A stretch of 64,000 nt of DNA from Atrichornis clamosus (GCA_013400975.1 WBMZ01012189.1:1-64000), one strand, 5' to 3'. Numbered from the stretch's first letter, positions 26,401 to 41,049 are shown. Numbers and translations: made by a program. The notes: generated by a model from the sequence alone, not told the origin.

Positions 26401-28760
26401 AAATCATATAACAGAGCTTAAAATAAATAAAATAAACTAAAAGTTTTTGAGAATCTTACGTAACTGTGTTTCTTTTACGCATCTAGCAGGTTTTTAGTTA
26501 TCAACTATCTTTCTTTGTGTAGTCAGAGGGATTAAAATACGGGCACTACTTAAATTTCAAAGGCAACAGAAGGCTTTCTGAGAATTTTTTTCCACATTTG
26601 GAGCTCTGTATCTTAAGAGAGTTCACTTACCTCTAATATCTTCTAAAACCATGAACTTTTTCACAGACTAGAAGGACTTGTGAACAAAAACTGATATTCA
26701 GAAAATAGTGACATTGGAAGAAATTTCTCAAAAACACAAAAAAAAACCCCTCCAGAAGCCAAGACAGAGCATTCTTCTACCCTGCTATCCCCCTTGCAAG
26801 ACCTCTAGAACTCAGTTTTTACAAATGTGAGTGCTTATTTAAACAGGCAAAGCAGTAACTATTCCTGTATATAAGGGTTTTAAAAAATCAACTTTCAAGT
26901 GTTTAAAAAACCTCCAACACACAAAACCCCCACCAATATGATAAATATCAATTTTAACTCCTCAAAAATTCCTGCAGTATCTGATTTCAGATATTTTTTC
27001 CCCACATTTTCTTCAAAAAGGCAAGTATCACAATCACAGTTTGATTTACTTATTTGGATATATTCACTCTCCATTTAACAACTAATATTTCTGAGTATTT
27101 ATTCAAGGATTACTGTAGAAGACAGATCATTCTGATTTCTCCCCCTTTCAGTAATATTTTCTTGAAATCGTTCTCTATGAAAAACAGTGCAACATTGATG
27201 AAACTTTGTATTTTCTAATTCTGCCTCCAGGAAAAAACATTGTATTAGAAAACATATCCCCCATCAGTTAATGCTCTTGTGTCAGGGAAAGCCAATTATG
27301 GTTCTGAAAGAGCATTTGCAGTGTGTTACACTAAAACATGCAAAACTATCTCAAAGAATTTTAAGCCTGACTTGTTTCTCTGTTACAATTCACATTTAGC
27401 AACTTGTTCATTAGCATGCTGTTTGACAGGGTACATTTTCCCTGGAAAAACATGCAAATGGATGTTCCTTAAATATACAGCCAGCACAAAGAACACCTTC
27501 ATGGAAAAAGGTGCAACATGAAAGTCATTCCCTGCTGCCTCTTAGGAATGTGGAGCATCCTGTCTCTTATGTCTATACACCATATTTGCTATTTTTCCTC
27601 TCCTTTGTAATATATTTAAGAATGAATACACAGAAATAATGTCATGGGGGTTTCAACGCTTATTAGAAAGAAGAGGGCTACATTTTCAGAGGTAATAAGG
27701 CAACTAGCTGCAGGCATGTAAACTCTTTTTCATCTGTGCAAATATGTCCAGCTTTCATTTCCAAACTTCTGTGTTTTTACAAATATATTGAGCTTCAAAT
27801 CTAAACCTCAGTCTGATGTCACTGTTTCTCACAACTTCAGTGCCAACACAGTCTTAGTGCCAGTACAGAAACTGAGAGGAAACTGCAGCAATGGTTGGGG
27901 CAGTCCTGGTTGTGAACTCCTCCAGAAATGCCTGGGAACACAGAGCAGAGTAGTCATGTTTCCACAGTGGAACACGACGAAGAAGGTTGGTTGCCAGAAA
28001 CTGTAAAAGAAAGGAAAAAGAACTCTGCCATGGCAGCTGTGAGGACAGCAGTACTGTCAATATTTTGGACTCCAAGGTGGAAGTCTGAATCCTATCCTTC
28101 CTGTCACAGAACAGCTGAACAGCTCGTTTGGAGACAGCCCTGGCAAATTAAGATGTTAGTCTTCACCAGCAGTTAAACTACCACAAAAGACTACTTTGAA
28201 GACAGACAGGTTATTTTAAATTGACACTTAAGGTATGCTCTGTTCATCTGTTTTAGTTTTGAATCAAAACACATTAGAAACATTCAAACAATCTGTTAAC
28301 AGCAATTTGGCTGCTCAGAGAGCAGAATCCAGCTCAGCAGCAGCAATGAAAAATTATTCCAAGTATAACTAAAAAAAAATTCTGTAAGCCTTTAGAAATT
28401 GCAAATATAAACTAACTTGCTGAATGGAAATTTTCCTAATATCAATACCCTGAGCAAGGCGTGCAGTCTTACTGGAAAGGAAACTACACAGGAGATCACT
28501 TCTGAAATCCCAACTCATTTGAAGACACTGTACGTAATGATAGAGGCCTCTCTGACGTTCCAGGATTGCATCCTAGAAACCCCTCCTAAGCCTGGTCACC
28601 TTAGACCTTCTTTTTATTAAGTGAGAGCAGGGTCACTCTTCTACTAAAAGCATTGTCAGAGAAAAATCTGTTGGCTCTCTATTTTAAATGCAGTAGTAGA
28701 GATGTGAAGATTCAGGATGTGAGAGATATGATCATGTTTTCTCATTGTCCAAGTAGAACA
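23457..28760. other. Unique non-coding sequence, 5.3 kb
   Basis: No recognised gene. Open frames are 96 codons or shorter. A G/T-rich tract lies at about 24846-24900. A small cluster of five CpG dinucleotides lies at 25889-25929, in otherwise CpG-poor sequence, followed by homeodomain-like (AATTAATT) and ATGCAT motifs. A consensus donor-like site on the minus strand near 26626 has no open frame behind it. Confidence 0.5.
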
Positions 28761-28975
28761 GGATTGTAGGATAATTCAGGTTAGAAAGGACCTCAGGAGG
28801 TCTCACAAAGTAGGGACAGCTAGGAGATCAAACCAGGCTGCTCGGCACTTTATCCAGTTGGAACTTCAAAACCTCCAGGGATGGAGCCCACACAACCTCC
28901 CCACGGAATCCATTTTGCTGAATTTCATAGAGTCACTGTGAAGAAATTGTATCCTTCTGTCCAATGCCTGTACTC
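28761..28975 (-). mobile_element. CR1 LINE fragment, minus strand
   Basis: On the plus strand the order is AATTCAGGTTAGAAAGGACC, CTCAGGAGGTCTC, CCAGGCTGCTCGGCACTTTA, TCCAGTTGG, AAAACCTCCAGGGATGGAGC, CACAACCTCCCC, and then a decayed GTGAAGAAATTGTATCC segment. That is the reverse complement of the last 200 or so bases of a CR1 subfamily with CAGGAGGTCTC in its tail. The copy is diverged and contains only 3' untranslated and terminal ORF2 sequence. The left edge of the match is the element's 3' end; the right edge is gradual. Confidence 0.85.
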
Positions 28976-29893
28976 CAGGAGTGTTTGGAATGCTTTCTGC
29001 AGATGCCTCACTCAATAGCAGGATTTTGCAGAGTTTTGGTAGAGTTGGCACTCTGCAGCACAGGGCTAATTTCAGCCTTATTCTATGAAATATTGTCATT
29101 AGCATAAAGCAGCCTTTAAATATCCTTTGTTCACAGTTCAAAATCTAGGCTCCAAGATGGAGTAAATTATCCAGACATACTGAGAAGAACCAATTTCACA
29201 ACTTATAGATTCTTTATGACAAGGGTACAGAAGTTACAAACTTGCCTTAGGCTACACCTGACGCAAATGTGTGGGTAGAAATGTTATTTAGGTACTTAAA
29301 ATATGGAGTTCAAGCACAAGGAAACTATCTCAGGAGTATTTCTTGCATCTTTTCTCAGCAATTTGTCTAAATGGAATAAATTTTCTCCTTTTATGTTTAT
29401 GCTTTTCTGGCAGAGCTTCTTTGATATACAGGACACTGATGAGGATGGAAAATGAAAATATTTGATTTGCTCATTGTACGGAGTAGGAAAACACTGTCGA
29501 GATTTGTAAGTACTATTCACATTATACAAGGAAGTATTTTAAATCTTTAGAGAGATTACATGATTTCCCAAAGTCTCATAGTGAGATAATGGTTGAAAAA
29601 AGAACAGAACTACATTACTTTATCCAGTATCCCCAGTCCTAACCTATCCTCTGATTTAACCCATAGTCATCTCATCTAATATTAGACATTAAAAGTTAAC
29701 AGGCTCAGAGAGTAAAGACCAAGTCCCTGGAACAGAATCCATTGAAGACGACTTAATACATAAAAATTCCTGGAAGAGGAAGGCTCTAAGATGTGAGGGG
29801 TTGGGACACAAGGAGAAGATTCAGGTGAAGCATCATCAGTGTTTATATTCTTCCTTAGCCTGCTCCATTTGGATGTTGCTGGATAAAAACCAC
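28976..29893. other. Unique non-coding sequence
   Basis: About 0.9 kb between two CR1 remnants. It contains no gene, and frames are at most 91 codons. Part of 28976-29100 could be more eroded CR1, but I cannot align it. Confidence 0.45.
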
Positions 29894-29933
29894 CAGGTGA
29901 GATGGACCTTTGGCCTGACCAGTAGTCATTTCT
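29894..29933 (+). mobile_element. Old CR1-type LINE 3' end
   Basis: AGGTGAGATGGACCTTTGGC followed by CTGACCAGTAGTCATTTCT resembles the 3' end of ancient sauropsid CR1 elements (GATGGACCTTTGGTCTGACC and then CAGTATGGC in less decayed copies). It is short and diverged, so the call is moderate. It is a different, older tail type from the other CR1 pieces in the window. Confidence 0.5.
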
Positions 29934-32900
29934 AATTTACCTTCAGTCAGTGTGCTACGTAGTATAGAGAAATCGATAAATCATTAAATCACCAACAAAG
30001 GAGATCATGGTGTAGAAATAACACAGTGGGAACATTTGCCTATGTGGAAATTACAAGAGGCCAACCTCAGTTTTGCCTCAGATTCCTAGACTTTTGAAGT
30101 TACTATAACAACACACCAGCACCACCTAAAAATGCTTTCTCTCCTTTCTTTCTTATATATGCACAAGACTAAAGTGTTTTAGAAAATCTGTTCTAATTGA
30201 GGACCCTCTGAGCAAAGCATAATGTTGACCAAAGCTGGCACAAGTTGGTAATCTCACAGAGACAGGGCTGTGTTGCACTTCTTGGTCACTTAATTTTCAT
30301 AAAAGGGTTTTAGCCTTGCCTTCTATTTCCCAGGACCCTCAACAGCAGTGGAGATTTCTACCTAGATAGAGGAATTCACTGATAGACAGCTTTGGACAGT
30401 GTAGAAACAGCATCTTCACTCAGTAGCACAGGGAAAGCTTGGAGCCAAGAATGGCCCAGAATAACAAATCCACAGGGACAGGACTTGCATATTAACAAGG
30501 GAGGAAGGTGTTGCAGTGGCTCTGCCTTCAGAGCAGCCAGTTTTGGCCTCTGAGGAAAAGGGTGTTACTCTACACATCTGATTACATGTGGGCTTTATCA
30601 GTATGCCAGAGATGGCAATGTTCTGGTGTTTAGGGAAATCAAGATGCTATTGAATATTTGATGTGATTATTTTGTGGCATTTTAAATACAATATTCCAAC
30701 AAATAGCCAGGCTCATCCTACTGGAAACCAGAGAAGGAAAGGCATGAGAGGCTGCCCACATGACTCAAGTGTTACGGGAGCTGCAATGAATCGTCAGAAC
30801 ACAAGCAGTATTTACCTTCTTCCCAGCCCTTCTCTAACACTCAGTCTCAGCTACACACTTGCTTAAGCCCCGTGGCTTGACTCTGATGACAGGCAGATAA
30901 CTCACAGAGATGGAAGAAGCCACAACAGTGGAGTAGACACTGTGCTGACCTTTCCAGGTGATGCTTAATTCTTATCCTTGTGAGAGACTTACTTGTTGTT
31001 TTGTACTGTCTGAACCTATTGACCATAAAGAACTTCCATCTAGTCTGCACAGATAAATCAACTAATGCTTTAAGGGGGAGTTTGCTGCAATATTATTTTA
31101 TAACAAAAAACCTCTAACTGTTCACAGTACAGTTTAGCACTTAGGCCAATCTCTTAAGAAACAGAGAAGGGAAGAATAGGCTATAAAATAAAATACAGTA
31201 ACACTCACTGTAAAGTTCTTGTGTTTATTTAAAAAGCAAAAAACACTGCACTTGTCTCCTGCCCAGATATTGATCTACCCTCGGAAGTGAAACATACATT
31301 TTTGAGGCATCTTATTTGATGTCTTACTGGCTGTGTTATATATTCAGAGCAGGTAGTCTGAAGCAAAGAACAAAGGCTGCGTAATTTGAACTTTAACTCG
31401 TACTTCACAGGTCGATGCCTCACTCAGCCTGCAAGAAAAAGCAATTATTGCACTTGAGCTAACAATATTATAAAAGGGGTCAGAGACACACCATTTCATT
31501 GGCAAAAATATATGCAGTAAAAAAAACCACAAAAAACCCTAAAAATAATTAATTTTCTTAAAAGCATCATAATTTCACCTCCCTGACTGAAAAACTCTTC
31601 AAAAGCATAAAGAAACACCCTGACATGACATTAGCTGCTTTAAGTCTTACCCTGAAGTAATTCTGAATATAGTTATAAGAAAAGAATACACCTTTTTTAA
31701 TTTAAATACCAGATTTTCCCCTTTATATTGTTAATTAAATGCTTTCTTAACAAAAACCTTAAAGAGTGGCAGCTTCAAAATAAATAGTAAGGGTGCTCTG
31801 TTTCTAAGTAATGTTAATTTAAAGTAATCCTATACACTTTTGGTAGCTTCTGTTTTTAACAGTGGCTGCTTTCATTCTTGGAAACAATTGCTGAGCCTTT
31901 TGGAACAGGTAAATTGCCTCAGTGTTAGTCCTCTTATTGTGAGACTGGAAGCTGTTCCTTCAATCCAAAGTAAGCTGGTTGGAAATAACAGATTTTATGC
32001 TTCACCAAGTTTGGTCTTGCCTGAAAACAAGAGGACATTATCTTACTGCCTGCCACAGCTGTGGAAAAGGGGAAAAGGCCTATGTGACTGATGTAAGAGA
32101 GACTTCGCAGAACCTGCTGCTTAATGAGGGGAACAGGCAAAGGACAGAAACCTCCTTTCAGCAGTCCATGCATGCTGTGGAGGCAATGACTCCAAAACAC
32201 AGCACAAAATTTGGTTCTTGGTATAAGTAAGCATCCCCCAGCTGTTCCCATGGGACATTCTTTTCCCTGAAGTCCTTGAAATGAAGCACGTACTAGAAAC
32301 ATTTATGGATTGTGGAAATATTTGACATAATGTGAAATGAGGGAAAAAAAATTTCTCACTCGCAACTCCCCAGCTTGCTCTCAGTTTGCATTTTCACCTG
32401 TTAAAGTGAGGATCAAAACACTTAATTGAAGCCTTTGAACAAAAATCAACTTGCAACCCAAGGCATTTGCTCATGCTTACCCAGGTCTGCCCTGCTCTCC
32501 CATAAGGCACTGCTTTATTTATCAGGACAGACTAATTAGCTCCTTGTGCTGTGTTCAGCTTTGAGCGAAGCAAGGAAGCTGGAGAACTGCTAGAGACACA
32601 TTGCAGCAAATGGAAAAGTGGCTGGGGCAGTTGCACAAATTCATCCACTGTGGGAAAAGGAAAGCTTAAGCCTGTAAATGCAGTATCAGACAGTGCTTGA
32701 CCTTTGAAACTCTGTGTCAGCCTTGGTGGGAAAACAAATATTCCACTTGTCATTAACAGGCATCTCTTCTACACGTGAACAACAGGCTATTGTGTTACAG
32801 AAAAAAGCAATGTCCTCAATATCTTACATTAATCCTCCTTTGGGGTCTGGGGCATAGAGAGGGAAATGTGCGGTGGGGGCACACACACACAAAAAAGCCC

Positions 32901-35900
32901 CCAAGATATCAATGCTGTAATTGTTTTAAATTAAAAAAAAAGTAAAATCACTATAACAAGTTCAGTTTTAGGTTCTAGATTCCAGCAGACTCCAAAAGCA
33001 AGTTTCTTTGAAATACACAAACTTACTAATACATGTGTATAATCATCTAAAAGTTGTGAGAGTGGAACAAGAATAAACAGGAACTGAATGATATAATGAA
33101 ACAGCCTGGACAAGAATAGCATAGAAAAACCATCTACAAACCAACATTGTCCTGGGATTTTTCCCCTCCCACCTTTTAAATGTAATAATTTGTAGCTAAT
33201 GGTCAACATCACAAATGATAATTTCATTTGCAATGTTGTGTAGGGAGATCAAAGACTGCACACGAGTAAGTTAACATGAAATAGCATAAGAATGAGAATA
33301 TTACTCCAACTCTAATACATCTGCTGAAGCACAGTTAGACACTGAACTGACTCTTTTTAGAGGACACTAACTGCTCTGCTGATGTCAGAATAACTAATCA
33401 TGTTGTATTATTAATCTAGCATTGAAAAAATCTTTACCTGCATTTTGATAAGAAAACTACTTTAAAATATTGTATTAACCAATATGCCCCTGTTGTCTTA
33501 TTATAGGAAATAAAGCACTTTACTTCTGAAATCAAGCATAAAATGCAAGTGTCTCAAATGATTAGTTGGCTGTATACAAAATGGAATGCATGTCTATTTA
33601 TATTACTCGATAGGTTATATGTATGCACTGCAGAAACCATATTAAGAAATAAAATCAAATCAAATCAGACTGTGACAGCTCTTGAACTGATCCGATCTGG
33701 CACTTCCTAACTGCAGACAGAACAATATGCTAAATCTAGAACAATCCAGAGTGTCTTTCTTAGACCCCTCTAAATCAGGTAAGCGAAGGATGATACACCT
33801 GCAAGGGCATTGTTTCTGCAAGAAAGCACACGGGGAAAATGAACCTTATGTCCAGTTTTTACAGCAGCTGCAAAGAAAATAACAGGGACAGAAATCTGCC
33901 TCAGTATACAGATGTTACTGAACGTTTGCTGCTCTGCTTTGTGTAACTACAGTTGCTGCAGCGCTTTGTGTCAGGGGGTTCCTTGCCTGGCAACGTTCAT
34001 TAAGAGACTTTATGTCAAGGCACTGGTGCTCTCCATCTGTTTTCAGCATATTGCCAGCGTAAATCAGCTTAAAGCAAGTTTATCCACCCCTCGCAAGATT
34101 AGAAGAATCCGCATTTGGCATGAAAACATCAATTCTCATGTGGTCCATTTCCAGGGATGCAAAGCAACTTAGAAAGGAGCAAACAGATGACTGCAGAGTG
34201 CCAATGAGTTGCCTCCTGCCCACAATTCTCTGGTAGCTGTAAGTCAGTGGATCTACATCTGACCTGTCAGCTGAAAGGATGTTAAGGTGTTTTTATTCTC
34301 TGTTCCCAGAAATCTGTGATTTCTAAATTACTGCCCTCTGTGAAACTGAATTTTATAACCCACCCATAAAAGAGAGGTTACTTGTAGAGTTTTCATATGT
34401 ACAAGATGTCTAATTTTTGCCCATTTACAAATCTAGATAGATCACACTACACCACCATACTGATCAAAACCTGGCATAAAAATATCTCAACCAGCAAAGA
34501 CTCTACTTCCAATTGATAAATTACCAGAATTAATTTTTTACCCTTTACCTTTTAGACTTCATTCCTGGAATTTAAACTGAGACTTAAAGCAAAGCATGCA
34601 GAAAGAAAATCCACACGTAATTGTACACTTTCATATTTCCTAAAGAAACAGCACAGCACTCCAAGGAGTGCTACAAAGGACAAAGGCAACACCTTCAACA
34701 GCTAAGGTAAAGGATTCACGTCCACTGTTAAGGTTTTAAGGTCACTTTTTAACAACTTTTAAATCTTTTATAAAGATGAAGAATTAAAGACTAGCTAAAC
34801 TGTTACGGAACATTTAGGAACTAAAAACAGGAACATTTTTTTCTATCATCATAAAATCTAAGCAAAATCAATGCCTATGTTTGGTTCATCAGTTCAGAAA
34901 AATGTATTGAAATAAAGTATTCCTGATACAAACCTCTCAAGTGGATTGTTGGATTGAGCATGCATGGAAGAAAATAGTCCAGACACTTCTTTCCAGATTT
35001 CTGCATGTAAACAGGCTTTATTTTCTAAATGATGAGATTTTTAAGGAGGAATATACTCCAATATTTGTGGGTCATGTTAGACTTCCTAAAAATTCTTTTG
35101 ATATACATAAACTGGAAAGGTGTATTATTTCATTCAAGCTGAAAACAACCACACTCAGAGCAGTGGTGCGTGTTCTGTCTTCTCCCACCCACGGCAGAGA
35201 TAGAAGGCAAACCTTCCCTGCCAAAGTCTCCAGTCCTCGTGGATACAGAGGACAATACTTTAGCCTGTGACTCTAACTTGTCTCATTTCAAGCATCTTTA
35301 GTTAAAGTCTCCAATATAGATTTTCCTTCAAGAAAAACCTTCATGCATCTTCTACACTGCTGCTTACAGGATCCAAATTATACTTCAGGACCAGACCACA
35401 AAGCATGGCAATTTTTTCTTTCTCTTTTTTTAAAAATCCAGTTCCCTTCTCTGTTTATCCTCATTTTATAAATGAAGTTTTATTAGATTTTTAAACCAAC
35501 TTTTAATGATTTCTTTTTATATTGTCCAGGTTTGGATATTTATTAACAAGAGTAACTTGGTTAATATGATTAATAACCTAAACTCTTCTTGTCTCTGACA
35601 GAAAGAATGAACAACAAGGCAGAGATTCAGCAAGAGGCATTCCTAGTTTCATGTGACTCCTCAAATTGGAGTTTAAATATTACTTAATCATTGAGCTCTC
35701 TGCACTGGAATAAGTTCCATTGTAGGCAACAGATTTCACTTTATAGGGTTTTTTTCCCCTGCATATTTCTAGATATATTTTACCCCCTTATCTCACCCTG
35801 TTTTCTGTAGAACATCTTGCAAAAGACCTGAGGGAGACCCTCTGATTCTACCCATGGCTGAACTAAACTCTGGCATTTTAATAGCTTGGACAGTGTTTTC

Positions 35901-36182
35901 ATAAGGTGTTTTATGTCCACTGATACCCCATAAACAACTCTGGGTTCTGTTATTCTGTTACAATAAATCAGTATAAGCTCCTTGTCTGTAGAACTCAACT
36001 GGCTTGGGTTTGCTGCAAATTTGGCCAACCCTTTCTTCAGTGATTACACAAAACTGAATCCAACTGCTGAAACTTGGAGCTGCAGAGACTCAGTGCTTCT
36101 CAAACTTACAACTGATGCAGTTTAAATCTCCGAGTTTAAGGTCTGAAGGGATCCCAAAAAATTCTGTGAAAATATAGCTATT

Positions 36183-36200
36183 AAAAAAAAAAAAAAAAAA
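36183..36200. repeat. A18 homopolymer
   Basis: Eighteen consecutive A follow TT. There is no retrotransposed copy visible upstream that would make this a retrogene tail. Confidence 0.9.
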
Positions 36201-38267
36201 GAGACAAACTCCATGTAATTTTCTGCCAAAAACTACAAAAAACTTTGAGTTTAATACAAGGTCAAGATAAAAATGGGATTTAGTGAATTTTTACAGACTT
36301 GCTTATCCTCTATCCCACTTAAAAGAGAGAGGAAGAGAGACCAAGGACACAGAAAGCATCCATGATAACCCCACAAAGCAAGGGAACAGAGCCCCTGGCA
36401 TCACCCAGCCATGATCCACTACAGCTGGAAATACTCAGAAGTAAAAGGGATGGTGGCAGCTCTTCCCTGGGGGTGGTACCTGAGTAACAGGGCAGGGGAG
36501 GTTATGCTGCACCCACAGCAAAGGACTTGCATCAGAAAGAGCCATCCAAAACACAGGAGATATCCATCCTTTTAAAGCAAATACAAGTGCTGTAACAAAC
36601 TCGTTTAGAGGAGGTGTCACCCACAGAAAGCCCTGGATTCCCACAATCTGTCCAGAACAGCAAACAGCTCAGACTTGAGTGCCTCAAAGTAACAGCTCTG
36701 GCAAACAAGTGACCAGGTTTGTAACAGGCTCAGCTCAAGCTGCTGCCATTTCTCACCATTTGCATTCTCATTCTTGGGATTTTAACACTTCTGGCTGCGA
36801 TAAGCCCTGAGCCAGGAATCAGCATTAAAATTCACACGTACAGAGAGACCAAGTGCAGAGCTGATAAACTGGAGAAGTGGTGCTTGGATCCTGGCGTTCC
36901 GTGTGCACAGACCCAGCAGCACCCCGGCTGTTTCACATGTCCCACCCGCCTGGTTGAGACCACCAACGTTTGTCACAACACAAAGCAGACTTCTGCTCTG
37001 AAATAATACCGAGTAAGATTCACTCCTGAGTTAGAAACTCGTGGTCTTTTGTGCTTTCATAATTCCTTTAGCAAGGCCAGAGTAAATCAAGGAGAAACGG
37101 GAGTCGTATTTTTAGATTTGAATAAATATGCCAGTTAGGGTTCCCCTGATTCCACATCCACACACCCTCTGTGATGTGAATAAACGGCTGTAAATAAAGA
37201 TTTGCACTTTGAGGAAGCTGGACTTCAAATCCTGAAGGTGCATTTCCCTGAGTTTGGCAGTGAGCACACAGAGTTATGGAGTAGCAGCGCAATACTTTTC
37301 AGGATCTGTGTGTCTCAGCTCAGAAAATACAAAGGGGGATGAAACTAAGATGTACTGCAAAGAGGGCAAACAGGAAAACAAGCAAAAAATGGTAAAAGAA
37401 ATAACTTTTTGGAAAGAAATTTACAGAAATGGAAATAACATGCACTTGAATGGAAAAGAACAAGTGAAAATTTCAGATTGCAAGAGTTCTTCAAGATCCT
37501 CAGTGTCATAGTGACTTACAGCAGTGATTTAAGCAACCGTCCCTATGTTTGCTCCATTTTCCACTCCTTCCCAATTCACATCTCTGCTGGTATAACCTCC
37601 CCTTTGCCACTGAAAGTGTTTTACTGGCAATCTTTCCTTCGTACTTATTTGATGGGTTAAATACCATAACATTTCAACATATTACACACTATCTGTAAGT
37701 GCATATGTATGCACACCATATTGGGTAAAAACAATATATGGAAAGCCTCCCATTTTCCATTACAGAAATAACTTTTCAGCTCCTTCCTGAGTGTGACACT
37801 GATGAAACCAAATACAGACACACTTTACTGCTTCACTCAGCTCAATGATTTGCGTGAACAGATCCATCTTTTTTTTTTTAATAATTTTGGATCTTTTCCA
37901 TAAATAGTGGCTATTCAGAATGCAAAAACTGAGGAACGATGACACATCTGCCATCAACTTATAGAAAAAAAGGACTATCTGTTTCTTCCTTTCTTGTGCT
38001 AACTCTTAACACTGTTTAATCTCAGACTTTTTACAACAGCTGATAATGATAGTGAACGTACTTTGCTGTGAAGTTCTGAGCTATGATTTCTTCAAGGTCA
38101 TTCACAGTGTTTCACTGAATCACCTCTAATAATTGATTAGAACAGAGTAAAGCTGATTTCTGACAGATCAGTTTCTAAAATGGTCTAGGCAAGCCATCAC
38201 AGGCAAGAAGAAACCTTCTAGACTAGGTGCCTATTGAAATCAAAATAATACAATCACCATACTTAAA

Positions 38268-38325
38268 TGAAATTACATTTCAGCTTATTAAAAAAAACAT
38301 GACTTGAAATTACATTTCAGCTTAT
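38268..38325. repeat. 21-bp exact direct repeat, 37-bp spacing
   Basis: TGAAATTACATTTCAGCTTA plus a T occurs at 38268-38288 and again at 38305-38325. The repeated core contains its own inverted arms (TGAAAT and ATTTCA). It is a local duplication with an A-rich insert between the copies; no transposon is evident. Confidence 0.9.
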
Positions 38326-41049
38326 ATAAAAGAATGGCTTTGCAGATCAGTTGCTTACAATGGTTTCATTCCCGAATATTGTGCCATTCTGTGTTCTGCT
38401 TCTACCGAACTATCAATAAAATCCTCATCTCTTATAATTGAACTAAAAAATTCTCTGCCTAAATGTGATCTTTTTATGCCTTGTTCTCAGGTGAACTGCA
38501 AATCAAGTTATCTTTCGGCTCAGTTTGGGTTTAATCAAACCAAAACTTCAAGGACTGTATTTAAGCAGTACTGTGATTTAAAAGTTCACGGAGGAAGAGC
38601 AATAGAATCATCTCTGGCATTTGCAATTCTCCTGACATTAAGGCTTGCAGACATGCACAGGCCTAAAAGCAGTAGCATCATTTATTTAAACTCTAAAAAT
38701 GAAAATCTAAGCTGTCTTGTGAGAAAAATTAGATTCAATACATTTTCTTCTAGAATGAATGGCAGCTTGAAAAGAGATGTTACTCAAAGAATATAAGACT
38801 ACCAGAGCAAAACCAGTTCATTTCACAGGGGTTTTTTGCAAGCTTAAGAGACTAGATAGATTATTTTTTTTGGCAGAATATGGACCTCTTCTTCACAAAG
38901 AATTGCAGCAGGAAGGAAACACTCAGCATCCCACTCAAGATGGCAAATGTGTCTGAGTAATTATATGTCATTCCTATCTGCAAAGCCTCAACAAAACAGC
39001 ACCAAAAAAAAAAAGTCTTGGCAACTCTAACACAGATGCAATCTCATTCTTCCTTAACAATAATTCAACGACACAGGAAATGTTTTTCAACAAGGAAGAA
39101 CCCACCTCTGGAATCCAAGAAAACAAATGAAGGGGAAGGCAACACCCAACCACAGCATTAACTTTCGGTGGGGAGGGAGAGGTTCATTCCACAACAAATT
39201 TCTTTACAACAGAAAGCTCTTTACCTCAGTCCAAAACAGACAAGGAAATGTGCTTCATCAAAATCTGCCTACCCACTTTGTTATCTATGTGTTATTCCCT
39301 TCATTTTTGTGCTCGATTTGAGATTTTGTCCCGTACAAAGGAAGAGGCTGTTTCTGGCAACAACCTGTCTTAGAATTCTGCAGAGACTCAAACCCTTCCT
39401 GTCTTGTCATAGTAATGACAAAGCGCTGCATCTTGATGCTGATGGGAAGAGACAAATTCTGTCTGCGTAAGTATAACTGCATGCACTATTTCCAAAGAAA
39501 CTTGGTGTATCAAGCTTATGTGACGAGGCTCTGGTGTGGGGGCTGCAGGGGTGGCTTCTGTGAGAGCGCACCAGGAGCTGCCCCACCTTGGACGGAGCCC
39601 ATTCCAGCTGGCTCCAAGACGGGCAGCTGAATAAACACAAATTGAGTCTTTTTCCAAGTTTCTTCTATGGCCTGTATACCTTGATACATTCCACACAGAG
39701 GGATAACTATCTTCTGCATCTCAGAAGAGGTGGCAGCAGATTAAAATTTCAATATTTCAGAAAAGTTTTTTCCCCTGATTAAATCCTGACAAGAGTCAGT
39801 GTGGTGCTAAGTGAAAAACAAGCCTTTGGAGGTTCCAGTTGTTATCTCAGGAAAGCTGTAGAACGAAGAGTAACATCAATGAGAGTAGTGCAGATTTTCG
39901 AAGGAGGAAAAAGACCAGAGCCCAGCACAGTTTTATAAAAAATATATACAAACACACAAGTAGTTTCTACCTACTCGCAAAATTGCACATTTTCATTCTC
40001 TTCAGCAAGAGGGATCACAAATGTTAGCATCCTTCCTACCACATTAGTATGAAATCAGCTCTGAGGAGGCAGTGACAGATGCATCATTAAAAATGGGAAC
40101 TCGAGTGCTGGCCCCAAGCTGTCCCTGAGTTGTGGCACTGAGGTCTCCCATAATTGGTGATGAAGCAGTGTTCAGATCCCTGGGAACACATCTGGAGCTA
40201 AGCAGGTGGGAAACTCAGTCACATCACTCCTACCAGAAGTTGTTCAAGGTTGCATATTTACAGCAAAATTCTTCCTCTGCACTGACAAAATAAAACAAAC
40301 CCAACACTCACGCACACCACCACCAAGAAACCTCAGACACTACATCCAGATTGGGATCTCTGCCTTATAAGCCTTTAAGAGATCATTCATGATCCTACTG
40401 CAGTGAAATGAGAGTTGAGGCAGCAGGGTTCCTGAATCTTTCATGTATTATGCATGAACACCCATTCCACAAAGTGTAACACTAAAAACAACCCAGACAA
40501 ACCAAACAGTGAACAACTGGCAACACTTGCAAAAGTTCTATTGATGCATTACCAAGTGAATTTCCAAATCAAAGTGATGATACCAAATCAAATACAAATA
40601 AAATTATGTCAGAAATCTCACAGGATTTAATTTTTTTGGGAGGGTGGGGGACAGGAATATTAGCTGGGGAGGGGGAAGGGGGTGGTTGGCTGTTATTTTG
40701 TGTTGGGTTTTGGTTTATTATTTTTGCAAGTCTCTCTTTATTTCTTAGGAACTTCAGCTTACAGTCTGCTCAGACAGTTCCATGGCTTACAGGTACTGTA
40801 ACAACAAAGGCATCAGGTTTCCTAACTAGCATAGGAAATGACTGAAAAAACTGTATCGTATCTCAAAGTGCCAATTTTAATGACTGCTTATTGCACCTCA
40901 TCATCTTAATGACAGGTTATATAACTCCATGTCAAGCCCCTCAAAATCTTTCCTGATAGTAAATACATGCCTTAGCCATCACCACCTTCCACTTTTCAAG
41001 TAGTGACTTTTATTCTCATGGTTTTTATTTAGTGGACACTCAGGCATAC

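Noticed and set aside
26627..26672. Minus-strand segment before a perfect GAG/GTAAGTG donor
   Set aside because: All three frames contain a stop within the 46 bp.
31934..32302. 122-codon open frame on the minus strand
   Set aside because: Overlaps other equally long frames on the opposite strand, which points to a locally stop-poor stretch and not to a gene.
36420..36990. GC-richer patch considered as an unidentified transposon
   Set aside because: No terminal repeats, no family phrases and no coding remnant could be found.
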